From Atopsyche davidsoni (taxonomy: Eukaryota > Arthropoda > Insecta > Trichoptera > Hydrobiosidae), in contig JAILWY010000016.1 of assembly GCA_022113835.1 (NCBI GenBank), positions 2,173,501 to 2,237,500 of the forward strand: a stretch of 64,000 nt of DNA. Reading direction: 5' to 3'. A program made the translations under genes and the position numbers. The stretch's first letter is position 1. Each line of letters opens with the position of its first letter. The notes under the pieces are model-generated. The model was not told the DNA's origin. It did no database searches and saw only the letters and a list, made by a program, of their open reading frames with translations. Of the stretch, positions 23,001 through 33,335 are shown piece by piece.

Positions 23001-24207
23001 AAAACGATTTTTATTTTAATTGTATGGCAATTATACATATTTAATTTAATAATAAATTCAAGTTGTTGACGATAGTTTATACAGATACAACGTTCTTGCA
23101 ACAAAACTCCATTAAAAATACTATTTCATATCAGTGAGTGTGGGATACATTTTTTAATAGTTTTATTTTATAAATGCCAATAATGAATAAAATCTTATTA
23201 TATTTTGTAAACAAATAATTTGCATAGTCAATAAACGTTTTCACTGTTTTTACAACACAAAATAACATTATGAATTTTAAAATACAGCTAATATAAATGC
23301 GTACAAATTTCATAAATACACATTTTGTAAACGACTAACCTGGTTGTAAGGAAATTATGGCACAAAAGGTGATTAAACTTTGTTTTGTAAAAACCGAGAT
23401 ACTATGTTATTCTGTGATTATTTATAGTGAAACGAAATCCCCGTATATATGAGGAAACTTTAATAAAAAATATTTACAACGATCTTGTGTTTTCTTTCAA
23501 CACTGTTGCTATACTCAATAATGGATAGTAATAAACAAGTTTAATAATAATAAAAAAAAAACAAGTTTATGAGAAAAAGTTGCACGTATTGAGTATTAAT
23601 CTTCAACGATCATTTTGCTAAATAATTATTCAAATTGACGCGTAAAATTAATATGAATATTTAATCTACAATATGAATTATGGTCCGTTATAAATAATGA
23701 TAATTGATTGAAAAAAAAAATAGATTTTTTGCATATTGCAAATTTTCACCGGATCGATAGTGAAGGATACGTTTTTGGAGATTTATAACTATGCACGGCT
23801 CATTTTGTATAACTTCATTTAAAACTATCAAATAAATCTAACGGGTTGCACTATAGTTGTTACGTTAATAAATCAATGATTTAAATAAATACAACACTGC
23901 GCAAACTTAATCACGCCCCATAAATGTCGTCTACCATTTTGTGAGTCACTGATGATTTATCTAGCAAAAAATACGTATTATGTTTTATATAGTGGGGTTT
24001 TGAATTCCATGTGTGTCTCAAAGTATTTTCTCGTCGTTTCATGTGTGAATCGATTTTGTAAATACGTATTGTAAAGAGGCTTTTTATTTTTGTGAATTTC
24101 TGTTAGTGGCGGGTCGTGTAATCATTTCGTTGCTTCTGGCAAGTATAATTATTTTTTTGGAATATATATATATTTTATTGAAGAATTCTCCATTTAGCCG
24201 GTTCAAG

Positions 24208-24237
24208 ATGGACGCCATTACACTGAGTAGTCGTCAG
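24208..24237 (+). CDS. Possible first coding exon of an unidentified plus-strand gene
   Basis: An ATG in good context (TTCAAGATGGAC) opens ten codons (MDAITLSSRQ) that run straight into a strong donor, CAG|GTACGTAAG. The surrounding 150 bases are less AT-rich than the neighbourhood. If real, the gene would run rightward and its next exon would be phase 0. No such exon can be assigned. Similar 'caagatgg' phrases occur at 24342, 36276 and 36893, so this could instead be part of an old repeat. Confidence 0.28.
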
Positions 24238-25382
24238 GTACGTAAGAGTTGTGGCTCTTTTTGCATGCGATGCTCGTGAGCCGCCCTGCCCATGGTGGGG
24301 AATCCCATTAAATATTGTAATGCATACACAACCAAGGGCCGCAAGATGGCCATATGACTGAAAACACCTAATTTTTAAATTTATTTACATAAAAAAAAAA
24401 TTACACGACTCGTAAATCAGAAGGCCAATCTTCGATGAATACATTTTTTTAAATAATTTATATTAATAACGCCGAAAAAAAATTGCTCGTAATTGCATGG
24501 CGTTTTTCATATTTATATGAAAGAGATTTATAAAACGTCGCGTAGTAGTGACTAGTTTTTTTTTCGTATGTGGACCAACCGCCAAAATAGTTTAATATAT
24601 AAAAAAATAATTTAATTTTGAGTTATTGATGCGATGTCACGCTGTCGATAACTGCTTGCTAGACGAAATATAGTCTATATATAATGCAAGCCTGTTTTAT
24701 GACCTTGTTTAGTGTTGGATTCCGCTAAAACGTATTTTGCTGCATTCGCGTGACATCTGGCTAGATTATCTGGCAATGATTAATAAATAATATAAATTAT
24801 AAATAATAAATCTATATTTATAGCCATAACCCACCCTTGTTGTGGCCCTAGCCAGAACACTTGCTCACCCTGCACCAAGACGAGTACCTTCCTCCACTAA
24901 TCGAGCCAGTTTTTACAGGGTACGAGAAGTTGGTACCATGATGAATGTTCTCGAAGGTCTGCAAATATTTTCTGCATTAAATGTACAGAGATGCTATATC
25001 AAAATACAACCATAAAAATTATATATATTATTAAAAAAAATAGTCATAAACATAGAAGCAATTATTTACGAAGATTAATCATAATTAAAAATCATCACTG
25101 AAAAATTACAAATGCTCTGTATACTCGTAAGTTTTATTAGTTTTTTATGAGTTGATTTGGTTCCTTGAGTGCTGAGCTGTTATGCAAGTATTCAGTTCTC
25201 CGAAACGTCGGAGGACTGAAATCTTCCCGAATCAACGCACGATAAATGCGATGTAAACGTTTTGGGTTCCGGTCCACATACCTTCTTCGCGAAAGGCATC
25301 AGGAACAGTCGATCATCCGAATCGGACGCGAACAGTAAAAAATCTGATCGTGTTGACCGCAAAACATGGAGATACTTTATAG
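24238..25382. other. Intergenic or intronic DNA
   Basis: AT-rich stretch with no supported ORF, RNA gene or repeat that I can name. Confidence 0.45.
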
Positions 25383-25565
25383 CAGGGGTAGCCAAGGCGT
25401 CCCATATAATTTTGTGAGAAGAAGTCATTATTTTTATTTTGAATTTAAATTTATTTTGGCATTGAATTACTACTTATGTTATGATCACTTGACCCATACA
25501 ATGTTGGTATAATTTTAAAAAAAAATACAGGTCGGCCGTAATGCTTAAAAGGTTGGCCACCCCTG
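25383..25565. mobile_element. hAT-type MITE, 183 bp
   Basis: The ends are CAGGGGTAGCCAA and TTGGCCACCCCTG, flanked by an 8-bp duplication (CTTTATAG / CTTTATAT). It has no coding capacity. A second piece with the same left end (CAGGGGTAGCCAAGAAG) begins near 61506 without a visible right end. Confidence 0.85.
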
Positions 25566-25721
25566 CTTTATATGGCGAGTTTTGTATGAACGCTTATCAC
25601 AAGTGATTTAGTTGCCAGCGTATTTTAGTAGATGTCGTTAGCCATAGTAAAAAAATATTTTTACAATTTTGTATAATCATAATGATTATATGATTTATTT
25701 ATATAAAACTTATAAAGGGTT

Positions 25722-25885
25722 TTTTACACATATTTTTCACTAATAAAACTCAATATCGAAACCTTGTAAGCCCCACAACCTGCGCCAGGATCAAGAGACA
25801 GCCACATATAGTATTGAAGCATTGCCTTAAAAACTATTTTAAATTAACATAAAAAATAAAGAAATTTGTAATAAAATATATTTTT
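25722..25885 (+). repeat. Repeat family R2, single arm
   Basis: Begins TTTTTTACACATATTTTTCAC and includes cgtaagccccacaacctgcg-like and gcattgccttaaaaactatt phrases shared with the palindromic MITE at 18962-19348. Confidence 0.6.
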
Positions 25886-26232
25886 ATTATATTTAACAGA
25901 AGCTCTTGGATCTGTTGCTGAAATATTCAAGTATTAGTAAGCAAAAAGGGAATAATATATTAAAAAATAGTCATTTTTATTTTTATGTGTATATTATGAT
26001 ATATATTATCTATAGGCACTGGTAATACAATAACAATCATAATTTATAATATAGATTTTGAAAAAAAAAAAAACTAATATAATAGTTAAATTAATATTTC
26101 TATATCTTTTTACATTCATGACTAGTAAGATACAGGAATTATATGTATATCAGATTAAATAACATTATCATAGAAATCAGCTATCAGTTTAATATTAATA
26201 TTTTTGGTATTAAAATTTAAAATGTATGAGGA

Positions 26233-26352
26233 AAAGCTGCCTACACACGCTGCAACACTACCAAACGGTATTAAGTACTTTTTTTTTTACAATTTGCTAG
26301 CTAGTTCACCGTTTTGTTGTCGGGTGTATCACAGCGGGTGTAGGCAGCTTTA
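26233..26352. repeat. Palindromic MITE (family R3)
   Basis: The ends are AAAGCTGCCTACACACGCTG and its inverse at 26330-26351 (AGCGGGTGTAGGCAGCTTT). The inner arms also pair (CAAACGG / CCGTTTTG). A second copy with AAAGCAGCCTACACGT ends is at 47687-47800, and a lone right end lies near 51260-51285. Confidence 0.7.
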
Positions 26353-26619
26353 AGTTCACACCTGTCCTTGCACGTGCCACGCCCCTTGCAAATGGCTAAT
26401 ACAAACAAATATAAACTTACTAATTATAATACTAACTATTAGACACTTTTATAAATAAATATGCAGCCCATCGTCAGTTTTAATCTGATTTCAAAATTAT
26501 TTTAGTTATAAAACTGTCTTATGAATTGGCAAAAAGGTTTCATTAAAACCCAAATGCATGGTATGTATGGTGTCCTCTCTTTTGGAGTAGTATATAGTAT
26601 TTTTCACCCTTGGATTATA

Positions 26620-27417
26620 CTAGTAGACGTGTTCCAACGGGTTGCTTAATTTATTCCACTGTTCCATCTTCTTCTCTTCGAGGATCGTCTTAACGACCTC
26701 CTTCCACCTTGGCTCTTCCTCCAACTGCATTGGAGCTCTCTCAGCTGGATCTTGTCCTTCTTCAGTTTCCCGGCTGGAAACTGAAGAAGGTCCACGGTGC
26801 TTCGTGAACTCCATCGGAGAGTATCTTTTCTGACGCTGAGAGCGTTTATTGTGCGATTGGCTGACGAGAGCGTCCCCGTAGAGACCGTGGTCGTTGAGCA
26901 GTTTATCATTCATGATGGACCCGACGACGTTCCTCCATTTCGGAACCGAATCTGTCTCCACGAAGTAAGCCTGGGTCATCGCTGCACTCGCACCTTCGGA
27001 TTGATCCAGCAACACAGGCTTGACAAAGACAATGTACTTGGAAGGCTCATTTGAACCAGCGTCCACACTTCTTACAACTCTTCCCAATCTCGGGATCAAA
27101 CTGTCGGAGCCAAAACTGTATTCGATGGGGGTTCTTATTTCTTTTTTGCTTCTGTTCTTCAGGTCCCTGGTTCTTCTCATCAGTTTAACCTGCGGCCAAG
27201 GATAATCCGGTAGACTGGGTCTCGTTTTCTTGACTGTCGGTTGATCCAGAGCAGTTTGATCTACAGCGTGATTTTTTCTTGGTAAACTTCTTTCAGCACG
27301 TGTGAACACTTCACTTTCTTTAATTTTCATTTCACTTCCCTTTTCTTCCTCGCTGCTTGACCTTAACGCTGTTACAGCCGTTACAGTTAAAACGCACAAA
27401 AGGAAAACTGTCTTCAT
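26620..27417 (-). CDS. Secreted peptide-precursor-like protein, intronless
   Basis: This is a 265-residue ORF with ATG at 27417 and TAG at 26620. Residues 1-17 form a signal peptide (MKTVFLLCVLTVTAVTA) with likely cleavage after Ala17. The remainder is hydrophilic and has several dibasic sites: KK at 63-64, RR at 81-82, KK at 91-92, KR at 191-192 and 197-198. Between KK91-92 and Arg113 lies a 19-residue segment ending PRL followed by Gly-Arg, the classic amidation and cleavage signal. The C-terminal -PRL-amide resembles pyrokinin/PBAN/ETH-type insect peptides, but the usual FXPRL phenylalanine is absent. Two copies of a P[KR]W[RK]xVV motif occur at 159-166 and 236-243. The frame is open 55 codons upstream, but the start at the signal peptide is clearly preferred. 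I do not recognise the family. Confidence 0.72.
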   Translation of the reverse strand: MKTVFLLCVLTVTAVTALRSSSEEEKGSEMKIKESEVFTRAERSLPRKNHAVDQTALDQPTVKKTRPSLPDYPWPQVKLMRRTRDLKNRSKKEIRTPIEYSFGSDSLIPRLGRVVRSVDAGSNEPSKYIVFVKPVLLDQSEGASAAMTQAYFVETDSVPKWRNVVGSIMNDKLLNDHGLYGDALVSQSHNKRSQRQKRYSPMEFTKHRGPSSVSSRETEEGQDPAERAPMQLEEEPRWKEVVKTILEEKKMEQWNKLSNPLEHVY

Positions 27418-27954
27418 CTTGGACGATTGCTCGGTGCGATGGTGTAATGGATACTGTCTCCGCAAGATCCGCCGGTGTTTTGATATTTGATCTGCGTTGT
27501 CTCCAGTTTTTATGCAGAGCTGCTCGAAAGGAAAAACCGATGAGTTGATTGGCTCCAAGTGACTCCGACAAGTGTGCGTCAAGAAATAACCAAAAGGGAC
27601 TTTATTAGTCCATTAACGGTTTCCTCAAAACAAACACTCATGCACGCGCAGAATGGCGTAAAGTCAAACCGCAATATTAAAAAAAATAATAATAACAATA
27701 AAAAAAATCGCCGAAATACAGTAAGCACGCTGATTTATAAATAATTGAATGAGATTTTAATGATATGCACGAAATAATAATTGCACCAAAAACATTTTTA
27801 TTTATACCAATGCGGTGCTTGAAAGCAAAAAAAAAAAATGTAAAAAAAATACAGTTTTTATATTTTATTAGTGATTAAATGCTATGGTATATTTTCACGG
27901 ATTTATAGTTCACTATAGTTTGTTTTATTGTAGGCTTTGAAATAATAAATATAG
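27418..27954. other. Upstream region of the secreted-precursor gene
   Basis: The first 150 bases are moderately G+C-rich and probably hold 5' UTR and promoter. Beyond 27650 the DNA is A-rich with no gene. Confidence 0.4.
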
Positions 27955-28135
27955 CATTCTACAGCTGATTGTCCGAGGTAAAATTGGAAGAAAAAAGGGG
28001 ATTGGAAGGAGAAAACTTGCGTGGATGCGGAATTTATGACAGTGGCTGGAAGTTGGAAGTATGAGACTGGCCCAGGAGAGAAATATATTCGATAATGAGA
28101 AGCACCAGAAGAAGATTATAAAAGCGAAATGACTT
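27955..28135 (+). pseudogene. Non-LTR retrotransposon 3' fragment (short)
   Basis: It shares the phrases ctacagctgattgtcc, ggattggaaggag and gcaccagaagaag with the longer copies at 32.6, 45.5 and 53.5 kb. Those encode the tail of an endonuclease-reverse transcriptase polyprotein. No intact frame remains. Confidence 0.6.
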
Positions 28136-30555
28136 AATAATTCAGAAATAAAAATTATTTAAAAAATTTAAATAGGTGTCTTTCATTATTTTATTTACCA
28201 AAGCGAAGATAATAATCTTAATAATCTTCAAGCAAAATATGCCAATATATAATATTTTTTTTATTATTATTTTTTAAAAAATGTTTTTTTTGTAAGCCCT
28301 TATGCATTTGTAACATGAATTGACTAGGATTACGTGTTGTATATGAAAACCGCTGAATGGCGACAAAAGTAGGTAAGTACATTCTAATATTATTTTACAT
28401 GTGATAAGGTTGCGAGCAGTTATAAGATTACACATACCAGGAATTCAGTTTCCGTTTTACATTTATTTTCAGATAACGAAAGTTCAGCCCATTGCTTTAA
28501 AACATCGAAGTTGATAAAATAACTCGGAAAAAACCCGCCATGCCCTCTCAAAGCAACGGTTTTTTTTTACGTAAACATTTTTTTAAATGTAAACAAGAAA
28601 TTGTGCAAGCCAACGAAATGGTCAGATAGCGTGGCCCTGTTTTCCTTGTTTACGTTTGATTCGTATTGCATGTTATTCAGATGATTATTTTTTCATTGTA
28701 TGAAGAGCAGGTGATCCTATATTGAAAGTACAATGGTTGCCAAAAACCATGAACATACCTAAATCAGGACTTCGGACTTGAGTTTTAAAACATCGTGTAT
28801 GTAGCTCATCGAGAAATGATTTCATAAAGCGTTTTTTTAAATAATAAATTAAGAAAAAAAGGTTTTTTTTACAATTTTTTCAATGCTTTCAGATAATCAG
28901 TTATCATGATTCAGTATGACTGGGATTTATTAATTTTCATAAAGGCTGCATTAAAATAGTTTGTGTTGTGTTGTGAAAGAAAACAACATTCTTTTGTATT
29001 AAATCTCGACAAACAGGACGTTAGTGGGAGTTGTGTGCAAATAATTATTTTTAATCAATGCCATGGGTTTTCATAGTACTTTATATATACCGGGGGTGTC
29101 TACGGGAATAGGGTAATCCCATGGGGAACCGGGAACTTTCCGAGGAGCATTCTTTGGAAGAAGTGTGAGATCTTTCCCTTAAGCCACCCTGTTGGTAATG
29201 GGGCGATACTAGATATCCCATAAGAATTTATAATTATAGTTATCAACTGGTGACAGTTGAAATTTTTCATAAAAAATTGCTGCAATAATGTATTTATGTT
29301 TTTTTTTAAATATTTTTCAGTACAGTAAATCAATTCTTGAAAAAAAAAACTCGTTGTTTGGGACTGAAGAGACTATACAAAGTATGACATAAATAATGAG
29401 TAAAAAATATTTTAATGCATGTATACTTCATTGCCACATATTAATATTCAAATTATTGTAATAAAAATATAACTTCTTTAAATAAAATCAGGTATTTTTC
29501 TAAATTTTAAATTCATTAGAAATATATTATTTCTTATAAGGTGAAATTTTACATTGCCGCTGTTTACACGAGAAAATTCTTGGCTTCTACGTAAAATATA
29601 CTTACAATTTTCTAATCATTGTTTTTAAATTGATTATTCGTAGTAATCAAGAAAAAAAACCTGTTTATTCTAAAAAAAACAACTTAAGCATAAACATAGC
29701 ATTCTTTTCAATTTCTAACTGAAAACTGAAAAAAATATAAATACATATATATAAATCGCAACTGACCACAGTGTATCTCGATAATAAAAAAAATGGTTTA
29801 TTAAATGAATAGATGTTTCTATGAACTTATCAGCCGATTACGACGAAGTGATGGACTGACTGATGATGCAGAATACTAGTGTCCCAATTTTCAAGAATTG
29901 AGTGATGTCGTTTTATGTGGAAGTAATTTTTATATCCTTATTGAGACGAGGTCTTAGAACTTACCGCATACTTCCCGGACACCACCATGAACTGATGCGC
30001 AAACAGGAAAATGCCATAAATCTATTATTTATCTCACAGATTCCGTTTAGAACTCAAGGCACTCGTAAAAAGTTCACTCTTGTATTCCACACATTAATAT
30101 GTTTATTATATTTTCGTTGCTAAATGGTTATTGTAAACTCGTCATCACTTTGTTTGTCTGAGCTTCTTTCCAGGAAAGCTAGTATTGTCATATTATATAG
30201 AACAATACTATTATAAGTTCAGATTAGGGTATAATATCAAGTTTTTGGAAGTGAGCCCCGATGTCATTTTTTTATATTTGACACACTTATGACACGCCTT
30301 AGAATCATGATGATAATATAATGTCTTTGAAAATCTTCATGACTGTATTTGGGGATATTACAAGTTAAGGTAAAGTTCTGCAATCCAGACGTAATACCAG
30401 CTTCAGGTATGCTTCAGCTAAAACCACGTGAATAAGCACATTTATCTTTTTCAGTATCAATAATGAATTGCAACGGAAGTCTTTGCTGAAAATGCGTGAG
30501 GTGTGACCGATCATCTTAAGATGATCAAGTTACCTTTTAAAATCTACAGTTATGA
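28136..30555. other. Gene-free AT-rich stretch
   Basis: Several poly(A)/poly(T) runs and no ORF with protein-like character. No tRNA or TIR pair was found. Confidence 0.5.
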
Positions 30556-30559
30556 GCCT

Positions 30560-30930
30560 TTCCGCTCTGCCCATTCTGTTGCTTGTGCATGGCTGCTACT
30601 CTGTACCCTGAGTGTGTGTAAAGGATCGGTGATGGAGTAGTGGACTTGGAATGATTGTGGGGGGATGTGCAATGGAAGTACTTTGTCGAGGTGGTATTGT
30701 TTCTGTAACCTGCTGCAGAAGGAGTATCAGATCTAAACGCCAGCGTATTATAAGAAAAGGATTATAAAATAATGCTATTGGGTAGCAGCAATAATATAAA
30801 ACTCCCTAATATAAGACTCCCTACACTATTTTCCCCTTAGAAAACCATGAACAATGGTTCAGCATGAGTATATGCTCAGTGAAGTGTTCGCCAGCTTCTT
30901 CTGATGAGAGGCACTTGATGAAGTTATTGC
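30560..30930 (-). repeat. Dispersed repeat family R1
   Basis: Reverse-oriented copy with tctgttgcttgtgcatggct, gtgtgtaaaggatcggtgat, gcagaaggagtatcagatct and cttcttctgatgagaggcac. Same family as 20587-20925. Confidence 0.72.
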
Positions 30931-31534
30931 AACGGTTGTTTAACGTGAGCGTGACTTATGCTTCGTTGGCATGCACGTGCGAAGCCATCGCTGACGTGAG
31001 TGGACTCTACGATCATCCAACCTGATCAAGCTTCCGTATAAAACCTTCAGCTATGAATCTGACCAGTGTTGTTTCAGTTTCTGAATAACACACAAATATG
31101 GATTTTATTTATTGTTTTAAATTTATAAAAAAATAAAATGTTTGATTCATTCAATTTAAACTATTATATTTTGGGATATTAGTCAGTCACTTGTAGATAT
31201 TTTTTTTTGTTGTGTTCTTTATTCATTAGATCAATTACGCGTGCTTTTTCTAACCACAAGCACTATTTTTGTTTTATAAAACCACCGCAGGAATATATAA
31301 AATATGTTAGAGTTTTATCAAATGATTAATAATGTTAAAAAGCAAAATTATATCTAGTTTTAAGTGATTAAATCAAATGACTCACTGAAAGAGTATTAAT
31401 AGGGATTATGATTTATAAAAGCGGAAAGAAAAGTACAATAATTAGTGACACATATCTCAGAATATTAGCATATTTTTTTAAAATGTAGCTTAGATGTGAT
31501 AATATCTTACTCTAAAAGTATTGAAAAAATATCA

Positions 31535-31569
31535 TAACCTAACCTAACCTAACCTAACCTAACCTAACC
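31535..31569. repeat. Interstitial insect telomeric repeat, (TAACC)7
   Basis: Seven perfect tandem TAACC units form 35 bases of the insect telomere sequence (TTAGG)n read on the other strand. The block is flanked by a perfect 16-bp direct repeat (TCTAAAAGTATTGAAA) at 31511-31526 and 31570-31585, so it looks like an insertion that duplicated its target. Confidence 0.93.
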
Positions 31570-31899
31570 TCTAAAAGTATTGAAATAAAAATTTGCACAA
31601 GGGATTATTATAATTTGTTATAAAAAAACCCAATGAACAGATAATTATGGATGATTTTATTATAGTTCACACAATTTTTTAGTCAAAATTCAAACGGCAA
31701 ATATAATTAGCCAAATTGATTGGAGATGACGATAATCATTGTTTGTGAAAGTTTTCATCTCTCAAGCAAGGGCTTTGGAAAGCAAAAAAGAGTTCACTTA
31801 AAAAAAATGAATTTTAACTTAATAATAAATTTATGATATGAACTTATAAATCTTCATTGTTATTTTTTATTTACGATCGGCGAAAAAAAGTATAATATT

Positions 31900-32205
31900 T
31901 TATTTTACAGCGTAACTTCTTTCTAACATTTTCAGTGATTTTTTTTCTAATTTCTTCATGCCGCAATGCGAGGAATCTCGCACGATTCTATAAAAGTTAT
32001 TTGAGGCTCCAGAAAATCTATTTTTTAGCATATCGCTTAAAACGTTGTAGTTATGTATCCATTTTTTAAATAAATAAACTGTGTGTTTGCCTTGTTGGTT
32101 AGACTCTTGATCAAGAGGTTCCACATTCTGACAAGTGAATCCCAAGCCATTCAGTTTGGTTAAAGACAATCTGCATTTTAAAAAAAATATCGCCTTCCGG
32201 TGCAT
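31900..32205 (-). CDS. Small ORF, uncertain, possibly an exon
   Basis: An open frame of 101 codons ends in TAA. An acceptor-like site (TTTTTTTTAAAATGCAG at about 32175-32191, minus strand) lies inside it, so an exon could start there and encode about 90 residues rich in Lys, Ser and Asn, with a Cys/His pair in DSSHCGMKK. I recognise no domain. It may be a chance ORF or transposon remnant. Confidence 0.2.
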   Translation of the reverse strand: MHRKAIFFLKCRLSLTKLNGLGFTCQNVEPLDQESNQQGKHTVYLFKKWIHNYNVLSDMLKNRFSGASNNFYRIVRDSSHCGMKKLEKKSLKMLERSYAVK

Positions 32206-32579
32206 TTGCTTTCGTGGGTGTTCGCCTTCCTAAAAATACGGATTTATGAATATTTTGTTATCTCTACCGCAAATTAAATTCTTGCAAGTCTTGTTAAAAC
32301 TTGATACGCTGTAAACAAATTTTGATTCATGTAAAATCTTGTACAGTAGATTTCATATACACAAACAAGTATCGAGGAAAACCTATGAGATTTAACAAAA
32401 CCGCACAATACTAGTGTCTAAAAGTCAATATTATTTTTAAATACGTAAAATAAAATTAAACTGGAGCTGGGATACTGGAGCTGGGATTCTGACCAGGAAA
32501 TTAAAGAGTGAATTGAGACAGCACGCATTTTATCTTGAGGAAACGTTTAATTTGAGGAAAGTACTATGCTCAAGAGATA

Positions 32580-33035
32580 TATCATGGATTCATTCAATTA
32601 TGGATAGCCATTATATATATAAGTGATTCACTTTAGATATACAGAACTGGCAACCTGACTAGGAAATCAAAGTGAGGATTGAGACAGCACGCAGTACTTT
32701 CAATAATTTGAGTCTCGACACCCAATACAACTACTATGCGAAGAATTGAAGCGTTTGAAATGAGGCTGTGTAGGAGAATCCTTAAAATACCATGGGTTGA
32801 CCGCGTCACAAATGAGAGAGTATGCGCAAAGAATGAGAGCTCCTGACGTTGGTAAAGAAGCGGAATGTTTCCTATTTTGGCCACATTTTTCGTAAAAATA
32901 AATATAGCATCCTACAGCTGATTTTCCAAGGAAAAACGAAGAAAAAACGGCCATTGGAAGGAAGACCTAGAGTAAGGATATGTTTGGGGAAATGGACCGA
33001 TCTTCTATGAGGAGAGGCACCAGAATATGAAGTTT
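32580..33035 (+). pseudogene. Non-LTR retrotransposon fragment (reverse transcriptase C-terminal region)
   Basis: At about 32734-32820 the plus strand reads MRRIEAFEMRLCRRILKIPW then VDRVTNERV, the phrase typical of the C-terminal part of LINE endonuclease-reverse transcriptases. It continues, frameshifted, with the VKKR...FGH segment and the GKIEGKRG-type basic tail. The 5' part (32580-32700) is duplicated relative to 32460-32560. It is clearly dead. Confidence 0.8.
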
Positions 33036-33143
33036 ATAATTTTTTTTTCTTGGGTGTTATGTCGCGTTTTTGTTTAAATTACCTATGTGTTGGGTGCTTT
33101 ATTGAAAACTCTCTGATACCTGACATATTGAGCGTCTTGCTTC

Positions 33144-33335
33144 AAAATTACAGTGCGTGCAGTGGTGAAGCCGTTATTCTTGAACGGGGAAGTGAAGTGG
33201 TGCAGCCCACGCAGACTTCCGCTGTACCCCGGGCTGGAGCTGGTGGGTATCATCTGCCGCAGTAAAGGCGGCAAGGAGGCCTTGATGACGGTCATCAGGA
33301 CCCAGGCACGTGATGAGGGGCCTTCCCAGAGTTAA
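33144..33335 (+). CDS. Candidate exon or pseudogene fragment with strong coding bias
   Basis: After an acceptor-like CAAAATTACAG, one frame stays open for about 60 codons (RAVVKPLFLNGEVKW, LYPGLELVGIICRSKGGKEA) to a TAA. Its third positions are mostly G or C although the neighbourhood is AT-rich, which favours real protein-coding origin. I see no good donor before the stop, so it is either a terminal exon or a pseudogene piece. I do not recognise the protein. The minus strand is also open, less convincingly. Confidence 0.3.
   Translation, partial: KITVRAVVKPLFLNGEVKWCSPRRLPLYPGLELVGIICRSKGGKEALMTVIRTQARDEGPSQS

Noticed and set aside
29860..29880. CTGATGA box as a further hammerhead
   Set aside because: No GAAAC, stem II or GTC follows in the right spacing. 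The CTGATGAGAG near 30898 fails for the same reason and is part of repeat R1.
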